Assembly: GCF_900215515.1 (NCBI RefSeq)
Contig: NZ_OBEI01000005.1
Location: forward strand, 1-64,000
Length of the DNA: 64,000 nucleotides
Source: Persephonella hydrogeniphila
GTDB taxonomy: Bacteria; Aquificota; Aquificia; Aquificales; Hydrogenothermaceae
Reading direction: 5' to 3'
Positions within the stretch are counted from its first letter, which is position 1, and the number at the start of each line of letters is the position of its first letter. Shown here piece by piece: positions 34,478-44,794 of the stretch. The notes beneath the pieces are model-generated. The model made no database searches and was not told where the DNA came from. It was given only the letters and a program-made list of their open reading frames with translations. The position numbers and the translations under genes were made by a program.

Positions 34478-35335
34478 ATGCCCTACAGTATGACAGGCTT
34501 TGGTTATTCAGTAAAAAGTTTCGACGAATACGAGATTGAGGTAAGAATAAAATCCCTAAATCACAAAGGAATTGACATATCTGTAAAGGGTCCAAGGGAT
34601 ATTGTATTTTTCATAGACCTTGATATCAGAAACACGATAAAGTCTTTTTTTGAAAGGGGTAGTTTTCAGGTTTATATAAACATCAGGTACACAAGGCCTA
34701 AACAACTTCTGAATATTGAGAACCTGAAAAAAGCCCTTGAAAGTGCAAAGGATATGTTAAACCAGCTGGGTTTAAACGTAACCGATGATAAGATGTACGA
34801 GATCACCTCTTCCCTCGCTTCAGAGTTTGAGGAAGAAACCGTCGATGAACAGCTTAAAAAGAGAGTACTTGAAGCAGTTAAAGAAGCCTGTGAAAACTTA
34901 AAAGAAGAAAGGAAAAAAGAGGGAGAAAAACTTGTTAAAGATATAAAAGAAAGAATAAACAGTATTCAGGAAAATCTTGAAAAAATAAAAGCTCAGAAAG
35001 ATAAAATAATAGAAAAAGCAAAACAGAGAATAACAGAAAAAGTAAAGGAACTTTTAGGGGAAGAATACTCAGAAAGGGCATTTATAGAAGCGACCCTCCT
35101 CGCCGAGAAAATGGATATAACAGAAGAGGTTGTTAGACTCGAATCGCATATTCAGAGATTTAAAGAACTTCTAAAACAGGATAAACCTGTTGGCAGGAAA
35201 ATGGATTTTATGTGTCAAGAAATGCACAGAGAGATAAATACAATGGGGAATAAAATGCCTGATTTTTCTCCTTATACTGTTGAGATGAAAACTCAGTTAG
35301 AAAAAATAAGACAACAGGTTCAGAATATAGAATGA
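34478..35335 (+). CDS. YicC-family endoribonuclease
   Basis: 285 residues. The N-terminus MPYSMTGFGYSVK and IKSLNHKGIDIS, and the C-terminus with GRKMDFMCQEMHREINTMGNK, are YicC/YloC signatures. The middle is a long coiled coil rich in Lys and Glu (about 120-190). E. coli YicC (RnaseC-like) degrades small RNAs such as RyhB. AAAGGAG precedes the ATG. It overlaps the M48 protease gene by 4 bases. In many genomes gmk and rpoZ follow yicC; here they do not. Confidence 0.9.
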   Translation: MPYSMTGFGYSVKSFDEYEIEVRIKSLNHKGIDISVKGPRDIVFFIDLDIRNTIKSFFERGSFQVYINIRYTRPKQLLNIENLKKALESAKDMLNQLGLNVTDDKMYEITSSLASEFEEETVDEQLKKRVLEAVKEACENLKEERKKEGEKLVKDIKERINSIQENLEKIKAQKDKIIEKAKQRITEKVKELLGEEYSERAFIEATLLAEKMDITEEVVRLESHIQRFKELLKQDKPVGRKMDFMCQEMHREINTMGNKMPDFSPYTVEMKTQLEKIRQQVQNIE

Positions 35336-36603
35336 TGAGAAAGTTAATACTCCTGATAACAGCTTTTATATTTCTTTCCTGTACGAAAACTTATGATGCT
35401 TTATCTGGCAAAGAAGTATACACACTTCTTCCACCAGAAGAAGAGATCAAAATCGGAAAGATGTACGTCCCCCTTGCTATTGAGCAAAACGATGGTAGAT
35501 ATCCGGACAAACAGGTACAGGAGTATGTACAGCAGATAGGAGAAAAGATAGCAAAACATACACCAAGAAAACTTGATTACAAGTTCTATGTTGTAAACAC
35601 AAAGGAGATAAATGCTTTTGCACTTCCTGGAGGATTTATATTCGTAAACAGAGGTCTTATTCTCTCACTTGATAAAGAGGATGAGCTCGCAGGAGTTTTG
35701 GCTCACGAGCTTGCCCATGTAAATGCAAGACATCATGCAAGATTCTTAGAAAAAGTATACGGTCTCAATATTCTGCTGTCTGTTGCAGGTATTTTTGCAT
35801 ACCAGTCAAGATACGGAGATATTCTGATGCAGTTCGGTAAAATAGGTGCCCAGCTTCTTTCCCTCAGATGGAGCAGAGAGCACGAGACAGAAGCAGATAC
35901 ATTTGGTGTTAGATTTGCTTATGATGCTGGATACGATCCTAGAGGACTTTTAGATACATTCAAAATATTCAAAAAATTAGACAAGATTAAACAACCTGAG
36001 TGGCTCCTGACACACCCTCTTCCAGACACAAGAATAAAAAATGTTAAAAAACTTATATCAAAATTAGATCTGAATAAACCTCTCATAGAAGATTCCCCCC
36101 AGTTCCACATAATAAAAGAAAAGCTTGAAAAAACAAAACTATCCTTTGATCTTTACTACAAAGCAAAAGAAAAACTGTCTAAAAACAAAAAAATAGCAGC
36201 TCTAAAGCTTCTTGATAAATCCTTAAAGTACTTTCCAGAAAATAACGCATCTCTTACGATGAAAGCATTCATACTCCTTACAGAAGAAGAATTCAAAGAA
36301 GGAACAGAGCTTGCTGTAAAAGCAACAAAGCTTGATGAAATGTTTTTTAGACCACATTTCTTTGCAGGATACGGATATTTTAAGCTTAAAAAGTACAAAA
36401 AAAGCGTGAAATACCTCGAAAAAGCAAAAAATCTTATACCTGACTTTCCAGATACGTATTATTTCTTAGGTAGAGATTACGAAGCTTTAGGAAAAAATGT
36501 AGAAGCAGTAAAAAACTACAGAAAAGCCCTTAAACTTACAGATGGGAAAAGAGGATGGGAAAAAGACGCCAAAAGGCGTCTGTCAAGATTATTAGGGATA
36601 TAG
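35332..36603 (+). CDS. M48-family metalloprotease lipoprotein with TPR repeats (BepA-like)
   Basis: 423 residues. A lipobox FLSC (Cys near 17-18) follows a short signal sequence. The zinc protease domain has LAHELAHVNARHH (HExxH) and the third ligand Glu in EHETEADTFG. After about residue 265, helical TPR-like repeats follow (NKKIAALKLLDKSLKYFP, PDFPDTYYFLGRDYEALGK). The layout matches BepA/YfgC, which monitors outer-membrane protein assembly. A perfect hairpin GACGCC-AAAA-GGCGTC lies in the last codons, without a T-run. It overlaps the convergent ferredoxin gene by 12 bases. Confidence 0.88.
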   Translation: MMRKLILLITAFIFLSCTKTYDALSGKEVYTLLPPEEEIKIGKMYVPLAIEQNDGRYPDKQVQEYVQQIGEKIAKHTPRKLDYKFYVVNTKEINAFALPGGFIFVNRGLILSLDKEDELAGVLAHELAHVNARHHARFLEKVYGLNILLSVAGIFAYQSRYGDILMQFGKIGAQLLSLRWSREHETEADTFGVRFAYDAGYDPRGLLDTFKIFKKLDKIKQPEWLLTHPLPDTRIKNVKKLISKLDLNKPLIEDSPQFHIIKEKLEKTKLSFDLYYKAKEKLSKNKKIAALKLLDKSLKYFPENNASLTMKAFILLTEEEFKEGTELAVKATKLDEMFFRPHFFAGYGYFKLKKYKKSVKYLEKAKNLIPDFPDTYYFLGRDYEALGKNVEAVKNYRKALKLTDGKRGWEKDAKRRLSRLLGI

Positions 36604-36879
36604 CTGTTCTCCGGTTTCCGGATCATAAATAAATATAGCTTTTACAGGACAGGCTTCAGCAGCTCTAAATATCTCTTCTTCTTCCTCAGGAGTAAGCTCA
36701 AGTATGACCTCCTGTCTTTTTACATGTTGAGCCTGTTCCATTACTTCTTCCTTAGGTTTTCCCGGTTCTAATACAACAGCTTTATGTCTCTTATCAAGTT
36801 CTATATATTTCGTCTCCTCTGCACAGGGGCCTATACCCTCGCATATTGTTCTATCAACAACAACTTTAAGTTTTCCCAT
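36592..36879 (-). CDS. Ferredoxin with one cluster motif lacking the second Cys
   Basis: 95 residues. The cluster motif is CEGIGPC, where the usual middle Cys is Ile, and a distal Cys is in EACPVKAIFIYD. Three ligands fit a [3Fe-4S] cluster, as in ferredoxins with CxxHxxC or CxxAxxC. An acidic central insert (ELTPEEEEEIFRAAE) precedes the distal Cys. GGAGG precedes the ATG. TATAAT sequences at 36913-36919 read on both strands and may serve both this gene and lnt. The redox partner is unknown. Confidence 0.8.
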   Translation of the reverse strand: MGKLKVVVDRTICEGIGPCAEETKYIELDKRHKAVVLEPGKPKEEVMEQAQHVKRQEVILELTPEEEEEIFRAAEACPVKAIFIYDPETGEQLYP

Positions 36880-36953
36880 TGTTTTCCTCCAATTTATTTT
36901 CTCTGAAATAGATTATAATTGATTTAATATTCCCAAAAAAGAGAAAATCTACA

Positions 36954-38495
36954 ATGAAAAATTTTATTTTAGCCGTCCTTGGAGGACTACTAATATCTTT
37001 ATCCTTTCCTGACTCTTTTATCCCTTTTGTCTATATTGGTGGTTTTTTTGTAATTTTTTATTTTATTTATAGAGAAAATTCAGCAAAAAAATCTGTTTTC
37101 TATATCTTACTTACTGGATTTTCTTTTACAGTATTCTCTTTTTACTGGATGGTCTTTGCTTTAAGCCGTTACGGAGATGTAAACCTTATTGTAGCAATTA
37201 TTCTATTTGTGCTGTTTGGAATAGCTTTTTCAGCATTACAGTTTGTTCCTTTTGGTCTATTTCTATTTTTCATTAGAAAATACAAAAACTCTATTCTTCT
37301 TGCTCCATTTATATGGGTATTTTTGGAAATCATCAGAGAGTTTATTCCATTTACAGGTTTTCCATGGAATCTTATGGGATACACATTATCTTACATAAAT
37401 CCTGTAGCCCAGATTACATCAATAGGTAGTATATATTCTTTATCTTTTCTGTCTATATTTTTTAGCGTTGCTGTTTTCCTCTTTTTAACGCAGAGGAGTT
37501 TATTATCAATATCTCTTATTATTAGCTCTATTATTATTTTTACAGCTGTGTATTTATGGGGAGACAGCAGAATAAAAAATTTTAAGAAAGAAGGTACAAA
37601 GAAAAATATTGCTATCATTCAGGGGAATATATCACAGGATATAAAAAATTCTCAGGACAGGCTAAAAATAATAGAAAAGTATTTGCATCTAATAAAAATA
37701 GCTTCAAAAAACAATGTAGACCTTATAATCCTTCCTGAATCTGCGATACCGGTTTATCCTTTGTATCAGGAGGAAGATGTTTACAGAGATTACTTTTTTG
37801 ATCAGCTGAGAGATATTAAAAAACCTATCCTATCAGGATTTGATAATATTTATTATAAGAACGACAAACTTATTATACACAACTCTATATTCCTGATAGA
37901 TAAAAAGGGAAATATTATCGATTTTTATAACAAAATAAAGCTTGTTCCCTTTGGGGAATATGTACCGTTTCCGTTTGGAGTTTTTAAATTCTTATTTCCA
38001 TACCTTGAAGGGTACGATTTTTTACCGGGAGAAAAGAAAAAAGTAATAATGTTCAAAGAATTTAAAATTGTTCCTCTGATCTGCTTTGAGTCAATATTTC
38101 CGACTTTTGTAGCAGATTTTTCACAAAAGGGAAACATACTGGTAAATGTAACAAACGATGGATGGTTTGGAAAGACATCGGCACCATTCCAGCATTTCGA
38201 GATGGCACGAATAAGAGCGATAGAAAACGGTAGATACCTTATTAGAGCAGCAAACACAGGCATATCTGCTGTTATTACCCCCACCGGAAATATAGAGTAC
38301 TCCCTTGGGATGTTTGAAGAAGGAATAATACTGGACACCGTTTATCTAAACAATGAAAAAACATTCTGGTGCAAATATCATAAACTAATTTTGATTTCCA
38401 TCATTGCTTCATTTATTATCTTTGTTACATTTTTAATAATTCCCTTTCATGTTGGGAGGTTTAAAAATGAAAACTATAACCAGAGAAGTAATTGA
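36954..38495 (+). CDS. lnt: Apolipoprotein N-acyltransferase
   Basis: Adds the third acyl chain to lipoproteins. The 513 residues have about six N-terminal membrane helices, a periplasmic nitrilase domain and one closing helix. Catalytic motifs: Glu in LPESAIPVYP, Lys in NKIKLVPFGEYVPF and Cys in PLICFESIFP. TNDGWFGKTSAPFQH follows. The 3' end overlaps the next gene by 29 bases. The ribosome site is weak (AGAG). Confidence 0.93.
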   Translation: MKNFILAVLGGLLISLSFPDSFIPFVYIGGFFVIFYFIYRENSAKKSVFYILLTGFSFTVFSFYWMVFALSRYGDVNLIVAIILFVLFGIAFSALQFVPFGLFLFFIRKYKNSILLAPFIWVFLEIIREFIPFTGFPWNLMGYTLSYINPVAQITSIGSIYSLSFLSIFFSVAVFLFLTQRSLLSISLIISSIIIFTAVYLWGDSRIKNFKKEGTKKNIAIIQGNISQDIKNSQDRLKIIEKYLHLIKIASKNNVDLIILPESAIPVYPLYQEEDVYRDYFFDQLRDIKKPILSGFDNIYYKNDKLIIHNSIFLIDKKGNIIDFYNKIKLVPFGEYVPFPFGVFKFLFPYLEGYDFLPGEKKKVIMFKEFKIVPLICFESIFPTFVADFSQKGNILVNVTNDGWFGKTSAPFQHFEMARIRAIENGRYLIRAANTGISAVITPTGNIEYSLGMFEEGIILDTVYLNNEKTFWCKYHKLILISIIASFIIFVTFLIIPFHVGRFKNENYNQRSN

Positions 38496-38973
38496 CACAC
38501 TGGTAAATCTTATGAAAAGTATCCTCGGAGAAAAGACTGTAAAAATAATAACAAATAAATTAGGGGATGATGTTTCTGGAAAAGAGCTTATTTTCTCATT
38601 TGCAGATGAAACTCAGAAACTTCTTGGTCAGAAAGGTGGCTTTTCTGCTATGAGACAGCTTGGAAGAGAACTTGCTAAATCCCTTATGTCTGAGAATCCC
38701 AGAGAGCATTGGGAGGAAATTCTTGAAAGTGCTCTCTACGAGTTTGGATTTGCAAAACGGATAGAAAAAGAAGAGGATAAAGCCTACATATGTAGCTGTG
38801 TATTCTACGAAATACTGGATAGAAACAACCTCAAACCTATAGAACACTGTGTATGCTGGGCAGGATGGGGATTTATAGAGGGGTTTGTAAAAGAGATGGA
38901 TGGAGCAAAAGGAATTCAGTGGAAAGAAAGAGATTATGAGAAGGAAAAATGTAGATTTGACTTTATCTTCTAA
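38467..38973 (+). CDS. Unknown Cys-rich protein, possibly V4R-like
   Basis: 168 residues from the ATG at 38467, with GGGAGG seven bases upstream; an earlier ATG at 38449 lies inside lnt without a ribosome site. The C-terminal half has cysteines in YICSCVFYEI, EHCVCWAGWGFIEG and KEKCRFDF, and its ending resembles V4R (vinyl reductase-like) small-molecule binding domains, where a Cys precedes a final F-x-F strand. This resemblance is weak. It is translationally coupled to lnt. Confidence 0.55.
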   Translation: MKTITREVIDTLVNLMKSILGEKTVKIITNKLGDDVSGKELIFSFADETQKLLGQKGGFSAMRQLGRELAKSLMSENPREHWEEILESALYEFGFAKRIEKEEDKAYICSCVFYEILDRNNLKPIEHCVCWAGWGFIEGFVKEMDGAKGIQWKERDYEKEKCRFDFIF

Positions 38974-38976
38974 ATC

Positions 38977-39005
38977 TTGAAAAAAAATACAAACAATCAT
39001 ATAAT
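38977..39005 (+). promoter_or_regulatory. Promoter of tRNA-His
   Basis: TTGAAA (38977-38982) and TATAAT (39000-39005) are 17 bases apart. Start would be near 39012, seven bases before the mature tRNA. It starts just after the stop of the upstream gene and probably also drives the lipoprotein and two tRNA-Leu genes. Confidence 0.6.
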
Positions 39006-39018
39006 ATTAGCCTCTTGT

Positions 39019-39092
39019 GGAGGGTGTAGCTCAGCTGGCAGAGCACAAGGTTGTGGCCCTTGGGGTCGCGGGTTCAAGTCCCGTCACCCTCC
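39019..39092 (+). tRNA. tRNA-His (GTG)
   Basis: Acceptor GAGGGTG/CACCCTC with an extra G at -1 opposite C73, the tRNA-His identity element. Anticodon stem CAAGG/CCTTG with loop TTGTGGC gives GTG. T loop TTCAAGT. CCA is not encoded. Confidence 0.95.
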
Positions 39093-39117
39093 CTTTAAAA
39101 ACTCAGGGAGAGTTAGA

Positions 39118-39543
39118 ATGAAACTCTTAAGATATATATCGGTTTTTAGCTTTTTAGTATCTGTATTGATTTTTTCAGGATGTACTGTTGCAACAAAAGA
39201 TACATTCTCAAAAGAACCAGCACAACTCCAGCCATTTACTGAAAGATTAGGTAATTATGTTTTTCCAATCCCATCAAATTTCTCCAGAAAAGATGATTTA
39301 TCAATGATTTATGAAAACAAAGGAGTTGTCAGGGCGTATCTTGTCTATGTAGGGAAAGCTTCTACTCCCAAACTGGTTGCTTTCTTTGACAAGTACATGA
39401 AAAAAAACGGATGGAAAAAAGAGCTGTTTATTGCCGGTGAAGATACGGTAATATCTTACTCCAGAGACAACCAGTTAATAGTTTTTAAGATACATCAAAG
39501 CATCGGCGGAACAGTATTGAAAGTGCTGCTGACAACAAAATAA
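39118..39543 (+). CDS. Small lipoprotein, function unknown
   Basis: 141 residues from the ATG at 39118, with GGGAG upstream. An N-terminal signal with lipobox IFSGC marks it as a lipoprotein. The mature part has YVFPIPSNFSRK, the segment AYLVYVGKASTPKLVAFFD and MKKNGWKKE, a pattern seen in small periplasmic proteins with a stalk of beta-alpha units. I cannot name the family. It is flanked by tRNA genes on both sides. Confidence 0.75.
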   Translation: MKLLRYISVFSFLVSVLIFSGCTVATKDTFSKEPAQLQPFTERLGNYVFPIPSNFSRKDDLSMIYENKGVVRAYLVYVGKASTPKLVAFFDKYMKKNGWKKELFIAGEDTVISYSRDNQLIVFKIHQSIGGTVLKVLLTTK

Positions 39544-39563
39544 ATTTGCATATATTTTTCCCT

Positions 39564-39647
<84 letters not shown>

Positions 39648-39655
39648 CTCAAACT

Positions 39656-39739
39656 GCGAGCGTGGCGGAACTGGCAGACGCGCGGGACTTAGGATCCCGT
39701 GGCCGCAAGGCCGTGGGGGTTCAACTCCCCCCGCTCGCA
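39656..39739 (+). tRNA. tRNA-Leu (TAG)
   Basis: Class II tRNA of 84 bases, eight bases after the first tRNA-Leu. Acceptor GCGAGCG/CGCTCGC, anticodon stem CGGGA/TCCCG with loop CTTAGGA (anticodon TAG), long variable arm GGCCGCAAGGCC, T loop TTCAACT. A73, no encoded CCA. The two Leu tRNAs share most of their sequence, suggesting a tandem duplication. Confidence 0.95.
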
Positions 39740-39751
39740 CTCTTAAAAATC

Positions 39752-39779
39752 TTGACAGGTCAAATATCTTCTGTAATAT
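39752..39779 (+). promoter_or_regulatory. Promoter of the hybrid kinase operon
   Basis: A consensus -35 TTGACA (39752-39757) and TAATAT (39774-39779), 16 bases apart, precede the kinase ATG by 30 bases. This is one of the few promoters here with a strong -35. Confidence 0.6.
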
Positions 39780-39809
39780 GATTTTAAACCTTAAATTCTG
39801 GGGATACCC

Positions 39810-42800
39810 ATGGATAACAAACTGTCTATATTTAAATCCAGAATATTCTCAAAATTTATCCTTGCTATAACTGCTCTTATTCTTACATCAACAATATTTT
39901 TACTTGTATTCATAATTCCTACTGTAGAACATCAGATACAGGAATTAGAAGAAAAGCATGCAAAAGATATTCTAGATAAAGTCGTTCTTTTAACAAGGAG
40001 TGTTCAGAAAGATCTCGAAAACTACAAAAATCGTGCATTAGACTGGCACAAAAAAGAGTTAAAACACCTCACCCAGTCGATAGAATCATTTATTATCTCA
40101 AAATATGAACAATCAAAACCTGAAAATATAGGGGTTGTTCTAAAAGAGAGAGGAGAAGAGTTCAAAAAATATCTGACAGATTTTTATATCAAAAATAAAG
40201 ATAAAATGTCCGACGAGGATTTAAAAAAGGCAGTTATCGATTTTGTAAATATCTACAGATACGAGAATGGAGCAGGATATTTCTGGATAAATGATTTTAG
40301 TCCAAAGATGATAGCTCATCCTATATTACCTGAGCTGAACGGAAAAGATTTAAGTAACTACAAAGATCCTGATGGAGTTTTTCTATTCAAAGAGATGGTA
40401 GATATCTGCAAGAAAAATGGTTCAGGAATAGTGAAATACAAATGGTTAAACCCATTAACCGGAAAAATAGAAGATAAAATAAGCTATGTTTTTGTGTTTA
40501 AACCTTTTAACTGGATAATAGGAACTGGAGAGTATTACTCTATACTGAGAAAAAGATTACAAAACGAAGTTATAAGAACGGTAAGCAACCTCCGGTATGA
40601 TGACAACAACTATTTTTTTATTGTTAACTACAACAATGTAATAATAGCCCATCCCTACCTGAGTGGAAAAGATTTCAGCAATGTCAGAGACGTAAAGGGA
40701 AATCTGATAATACCAAAGATGGTTGAAGTTGCAAGAAAAAAAGGAGAAGGTTTTGTAAGCTACTGGTGGAAAAAGAACACAGAAGATAACACTCCTTATA
40801 AGAAACTCTCATATGTAAAAGATTTTCCCGATTGGCAGATGGTAATAGGAACCGGTGTATACATAGACGATATTCAGAAAGAGATAGAAAAACGAAAAAG
40901 AGAACTCCTAAATCAGTTAAGGGAGATAGTAAGAACAACACGCCTTGGTAAAACAGGATATCTATACATATTTGATGGTAAAGGGAACATGTTAATACAT
41001 CCAAATGACAATATAGAAGGAACAAACTTTAAAGATAAAATAAACCCTTCTACAGGAGATCCAATATTTTATGATCTCATCAATGCATATAGTTCAGGCA
41101 AGAAATACCTTGTTTACGAGTGGGACAAACCTTCCGACAAAGGACATTATGTGTACGACAAAATAGCATGGATCGATTATATTCCTGAATTAGACTGGTA
41201 TATAGCTTCTTCAGTTTATCTTGATGACTTTAAGATAGTTCCGACAAAAGTTAGAAACATAATCATAATGATCTCATCTGGAGTTTTACTTTTTACTCTT
41301 CTCATAAGTGCACTTGTTCTTAGAAGATTTGTTAAACCTATTATCACTCTGTCTGATCTTGCCAATGAAATATCCAGAGGGAACTACAATCTTAAAGCAG
41401 ATATCAAAAGAGATGATGAGATAGGAAAGCTTGCACAGGCTTTTAACAAAATGGTATCTACCACCAAAGATTTAATTGAAAACTTAGACAGAAAAGTTAA
41501 AGAAAGAACAAAAGAATTAGAAGAAGCAAGAAAAAAAGCAGAAGAAAGTACCAGACTAAAATCCGTATTCCTCGCAAATATGTCCCATGAGATAAGAACT
41601 CCTATGAACGGAATAATAGGTATGGCACATCTCGCTTTAAAGACAGATCTATCTCCCAGACAGAGAAAGTACATTGAAAAGATAAAAACAAGCGCTGAAA
41701 CTTTACTGGGAATTATCAATGATATTCTGGATATGAGCAAAATAGAATCAGGAAAATTAACCCTTGAAAAAACTAAATTCAACCTGTTCTCCACAGTAGA
41801 AAATGTAATAAACGTTATTGAAGTAAAAGCTCAGGAAAAAGGGTTAGATGTTGTTGTTGGTTATGATCCTGATGTAAAAGAAAATCTCATTGGGGATAGT
41901 CTTAGGCTATCTCAGGTATTGATGAATCTCCTTGGTAATGCAGTAAAGTTTACAGAAAAAGGGGAAGTAGGCTTATACGTTAAAAGGGTTGGTAAAAACA
42001 GATACAGATTTGAGGTTTTTGACACAGGAGTAGGAATCCCAGAAGAAAAGATAAAAGATCTCTTTCAACCTTTCACTCAGGCTGATGCAAGTACCACAAG
42101 AAAATACGGAGGTACAGGACTTGGACTTACTATATCAAAACAGATAGTTGAGCTGATGAACGGCAAAATATGGGTTGAAAGTGAGGTAGGAAAAGGAAGT
42201 AGATTTATCTTTGAAGTTGATTTAATAGAAATCGAAACGGAAGACAAATTTTATCAGTTCACTGATAAAAAAGTTCTAATAGTAGACGATAACAAACACT
42301 GGCACACTATCATAGGAACGCTTTTAGAAAGTTTCGGTATACAGGTTGATCACGCCTATTCAGGAAAAGAAGCTATAGATAAAGTCTGTAAAGAAAAGTA
42401 TGACCTTATTCTGATGGACTGGAAAATGCCAGAAATGGATGGTATAGAAACGGCTAGAAAGATTAAAGATATATGTTCAAAATGTCCGGAAAACTGTAAC
42501 GGAAATAAAACCGTTATGATAATAATGGTAAGTGCCTACAGAGAAGACAGGATCATAGAAGAGGCTAAAAACGCAGGAATAAGCATATATCTGGAAAAAC
42601 CTATAAATCCATATTTCCTGAACCACATCCTCTATAGAATATTTGCACAGCACGAAGAGATCCAGTACTCACCAAAAACAAAAAAACAGCAGGAAGAGTA
42701 TGATATCTCAGAGATAAAACCTGCGAATATCCTTCTGGTAGAAGACAACAAAATAAATCAGGATATCATAACCGGTTTACTTGAAAACAGTGAGATAAAA

Positions 42801-43658
42801 GTTGATATCGCAAACGACGGAAAGGAGGCTGTCGAACTGTTTAAAGCCGATCCATCAAAATACGATCTTATCCTCATGGACATCCAGATGCCTGTAATGG
42901 ACGGATTCGAAGCTACAAGACTTATCAGAGAAATTGACAAGGATATTCCTATAATTGCCCTCTCTGCAAATGCGATGAAAGAGGATATGGAAAAAAGTCT
43001 GAAAGCAGGAATGAACGCCCATATAAACAAACCTATCGATGTAAATAAGTTTTACTCGATTCTGTTCCAGTTTATAGGAAAAAAAGAGAAGAATATATCC
43101 GAAAGAAAGACAAAGCAAGAGATTAACATCCCCCACTTTGAAAACATAGACACAGAAAAAGGTCTTCAAAGACTGGCAGGAAATAAAAAACTTTATCTTA
43201 GAGTACTTACTAACTTTTATAATGATTACAAAAACTTAGATATAGAAAAACTTGAGGAAGAAGATCTAAAAAGAACCATCCATACAATAAAAGGGCTATC
43301 AGCTAACATAGGAGCCGAAAACCTTCACAAAATAGCTTCTCAGATAGACAAAACACTGGATAGAAACCTGTTTCCTGATTTTAATAAAGAACTGAAAAAA
43401 GTTATATCTGAACTTGCAAATATAGTAGAAGAAAGCAAAGAAGAGAAAATAAGCATTTCGCAGGAAGAATTGGAAAAACTTTTTGAAAATTTAAAAGAAG
43501 CATTAAGAAGCAAAAAAGCAAAAAAAGCCAAAGAAATTGTTGAGAAATTGGACAGTACAGATCTGCCTGAAAATTACAGAGAAGTATTTGAAAAGATAAA
43601 ACCTCTTATTAAGAAATACAAACTAAAGGATGCCTTAGAGGTAATTGAGAATGAGTGA
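39810..43658 (+). CDS. Hybrid histidine kinase with three Cache-like repeats, two receivers and an Hpt domain
   Basis: 1282 residues. After a membrane helix (about 10-32), three related extracytoplasmic modules occur at about 153-245, 263-352 and 378-472, each with an IAHP or LIHP segment and ending [16 protein letters not shown] or YIASSVY; these look like tandem Cache repeats. A second helix, HAMP (about 515-570) and HisKA (phospho-His593 in [11 protein letters not shown]) follow, then HATPase ([11 protein letters not shown]). Receivers have Asp870 ([11 protein letters not shown]) and Asp1024 ([11 protein letters not shown]). Hpt His1158 lies in HTIKGLSAN. It is a BarA-type phosphorelay in one chain. 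The downstream REC-GGDEF gene overlaps it by 8 bases and is the likely output. Confidence 0.92.
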   Translation: MDNKLSIFKSRIFSKFILAITALILTSTIFLLVFIIPTVEHQIQELEEKHAKDILDKVVLLTRSVQKDLENYKNRALDWHKKELKHLTQSIESFIISKYEQSKPENIGVVLKERGEEFKKYLTDFYIKNKDKMSDEDLKKAVIDFVNIYRYENGAGYFWINDFSPKMIAHPILPELNGKDLSNYKDPDGVFLFKEMVDICKKNGSGIVKYKWLNPLTGKIEDKISYVFVFKPFNWIIGTGEYYSILRKRLQNEVIRTVSNLRYDDNNYFFIVNYNNVIIAHPYLSGKDFSNVRDVKGNLIIPKMVEVARKKGEGFVSYWWKKNTEDNTPYKKLSYVKDFPDWQMVIGTGVYIDDIQKEIEKRKRELLNQLREIVRTTRLGKTGYLYIFDGKGNMLIHPNDNIEGTNFKDKINPSTGDPIFYDLINAYSSGKKYLVYEWDKPSDKGHYVYDKIAWIDYIPELDWYIASSVYLDDFKIVPTKVRNIIIMISSGVLLFTLLISALVLRRFVKPIITLSDLANEISRGNYNLKADIKRDDEIGKLAQAFNKMVSTTKDLIENLDRKVKERTKELEEARKKAEESTRLKSVFLANMSHEIRTPMNGIIGMAHLALKTDLSPRQRKYIEKIKTSAETLLGIINDILDMSKIESGKLTLEKTKFNLFSTVENVINVIEVKAQEKGLDVVVGYDPDVKENLIGDSLRLSQVLMNLLGNAVKFTEKGEVGLYVKRVGKNRYRFEVFDTGVGIPEEKIKDLFQPFTQADASTTRKYGGTGLGLTISKQIVELMNGKIWVESEVGKGSRFIFEVDLIEIETEDKFYQFTDKKVLIVDDNKHWHTIIGTLLESFGIQVDHAYSGKEAIDKVCKEKYDLILMDWKMPEMDGIETARKIKDICSKCPENCNGNKTVMIIMVSAYREDRIIEEAKNAGISIYLEKPINPYFLNHILYRIFAQHEEIQYSPKTKKQQEEYDISEIKPANILLVEDNKINQDIITGLLENSEIKVDIANDGKEAVELFKADPSKYDLILMDIQMPVMDGFEATRLIREIDKDIPIIALSANAMKEDMEKSLKAGMNAHINKPIDVNKFYSILFQFIGKKEKNISERKTKQEINIPHFENIDTEKGLQRLAGNKKLYLRVLTNFYNDYKNLDIEKLEEEDLKRTIHTIKGLSANIGAENLHKIASQIDKTLDRNLFPDFNKELKKVISELANIVEESKEEKISISQEELEKLFENLKEALRSKKAKKAKEIVEKLDSTDLPENYREVFEKIKPLIKKYKLKDALEVIENE

Positions 43659-44559
43659 AAAACTAAAAGGAAACATCCTGATAATCGATGACACAGAAAG
43701 TAATATAGACATTCTTATGGAGATCTTAGGGGATAATTTCGAGATTTATGCTGCCACAGACGGAGAGACAGGACTGGAAATAATAAACGAAGAAGATATA
43801 GATCTGGTGCTGTTAGATATAATGATGCCGGAGATGGACGGCTTTGAGGTGTGCAGAAAACTAAAAGAAAACCAGAGAACAGAGGATGTTCCTGTCATAT
43901 TCATAACAGCACTGACAGATGAAGAGTCTATAGAAAAAGCTTTTGATGTAGGAGGGAGTGATTACATAACAAAACCTTTTAAACACAAAGAGGTTCTTGC
44001 AAGAGTAAAAATGCACCTGAAGCTTAAATACTATCAGGAAGAGCTGAAAAGACTTGCCTCTACAGATTTTCTAACAGGTCTGTACAACAGAAGACACATG
44101 TTTCTAATAGGAAATGAACTGTTTGAGATTGCGAAAAGGTACAACAAAAAATTGTCTATAATCATCCTTGATATAGACAGGTTCAAAAACATAAACGATA
44201 CTTACGGACATGATGCAGGAGATGAAGCTTTAAAAGCTCTATCCCAGATTATTATAGAAAGAACGAGAGAGTGTGATGTTCCTGCAAGACTTGGTGGAGA
44301 AGAGTTCGTTATCTTATTGCCTGAAACAGAATTAGAAGGGGCTAAAAAATTAGCTGAAGATCTGAGAAAAGCTGTTGAAGAAAAAGTTGTAGAACTTTCC
44401 GACGGGGAAAAACTGACCTTTACAATAAGCATAGGTGTAAGCGAGATAAATCTGATTAAAGATCTATCCTTTGAAAAAGCTTTAAAATTAGCAGACAAGG
44501 CTCTTTACGAAGCAAAAGAGACAGGAAGAAACAAAGTCGTCACAAAAGAAAACAGGTAA
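43651..44559 (+). CDS. Response regulator diguanylate cyclase (REC-GGDEF)
   Basis: 302 residues from the ATG at 43651, with GAGG nine bases upstream; a TTG at 43645 is too close to that site. The receiver has DD near the N-terminus, phospho-Asp in [11 protein letters not shown] and Lys in TKPFKHKE. The cyclase domain has [31 protein letters not shown] and an intact GGEEF. An RxxD-type inhibitory site (RTREC) is not obvious. It overlaps the hybrid kinase gene by 8 bases, so the phosphorelay probably controls c-di-GMP synthesis. Confidence 0.93.
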   Translation: MSEKLKGNILIIDDTESNIDILMEILGDNFEIYAATDGETGLEIINEEDIDLVLLDIMMPEMDGFEVCRKLKENQRTEDVPVIFITALTDEESIEKAFDVGGSDYITKPFKHKEVLARVKMHLKLKYYQEELKRLASTDFLTGLYNRRHMFLIGNELFEIAKRYNKKLSIIILDIDRFKNINDTYGHDAGDEALKALSQIIIERTRECDVPARLGGEEFVILLPETELEGAKKLAEDLRKAVEEKVVELSDGEKLTFTISIGVSEINLIKDLSFEKALKLADKALYEAKETGRNKVVTKENR

Positions 44560-44631
44560 AATCTGTAATGTTTCAGAGGTATGTCCATCTCCTATTTTGA
44601 TGGATACTACTGTCAAAAAGAGAGAACCACT

Positions 44632-44794
44632 AAAAGGCTAAAAGCAAATGTTTCAAAAGTTTCCATATTTGAATAGCTGAAATAAAAAGCGATTTACTGA
44701 AAAATCTAAATACCCCCTGTTCATATTCCAAAATTGCAGATTTAAGGCTTTTATGAGATTTTTCCATCCAATAATCAATTATTTCTTCATTCAA
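44632..44794 (-). pseudogene. Decayed HEPN-domain gene (toxin of an MNT/HEPN pair)
   Basis: On the minus strand a frame reads NEEIIDYWMEKSHKSLKSA then ILEYEQG, the start of a HEPN protein. After EYEQG the match moves to another frame, YLDFSVNRFLFQLFKYG, which fits the HEPN pattern in which VNR is followed by an aromatic helix. Stops follow in every frame. No intact start is present: the ATG at 44790 meets a stop after two codons. The N-terminal frame would overlap the preceding MNT remnant as in intact pairs. Frameshift and stops indicate decay. Confidence 0.5.

Noticed and set aside
36565-36580. Perfect hairpin GACGCC-AAAA-GGCGTC as a terminator
   Set aside because: It lies inside the M48 protease coding end and has no T-run after it on either strand.
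38977-39117. Upstream extension of the lipoprotein reading frame through the tRNA-His gene
   Set aside because: The frame is open by chance across the tRNA. The ATG at 39118 has a ribosome site and starts a clear lipoprotein signal.
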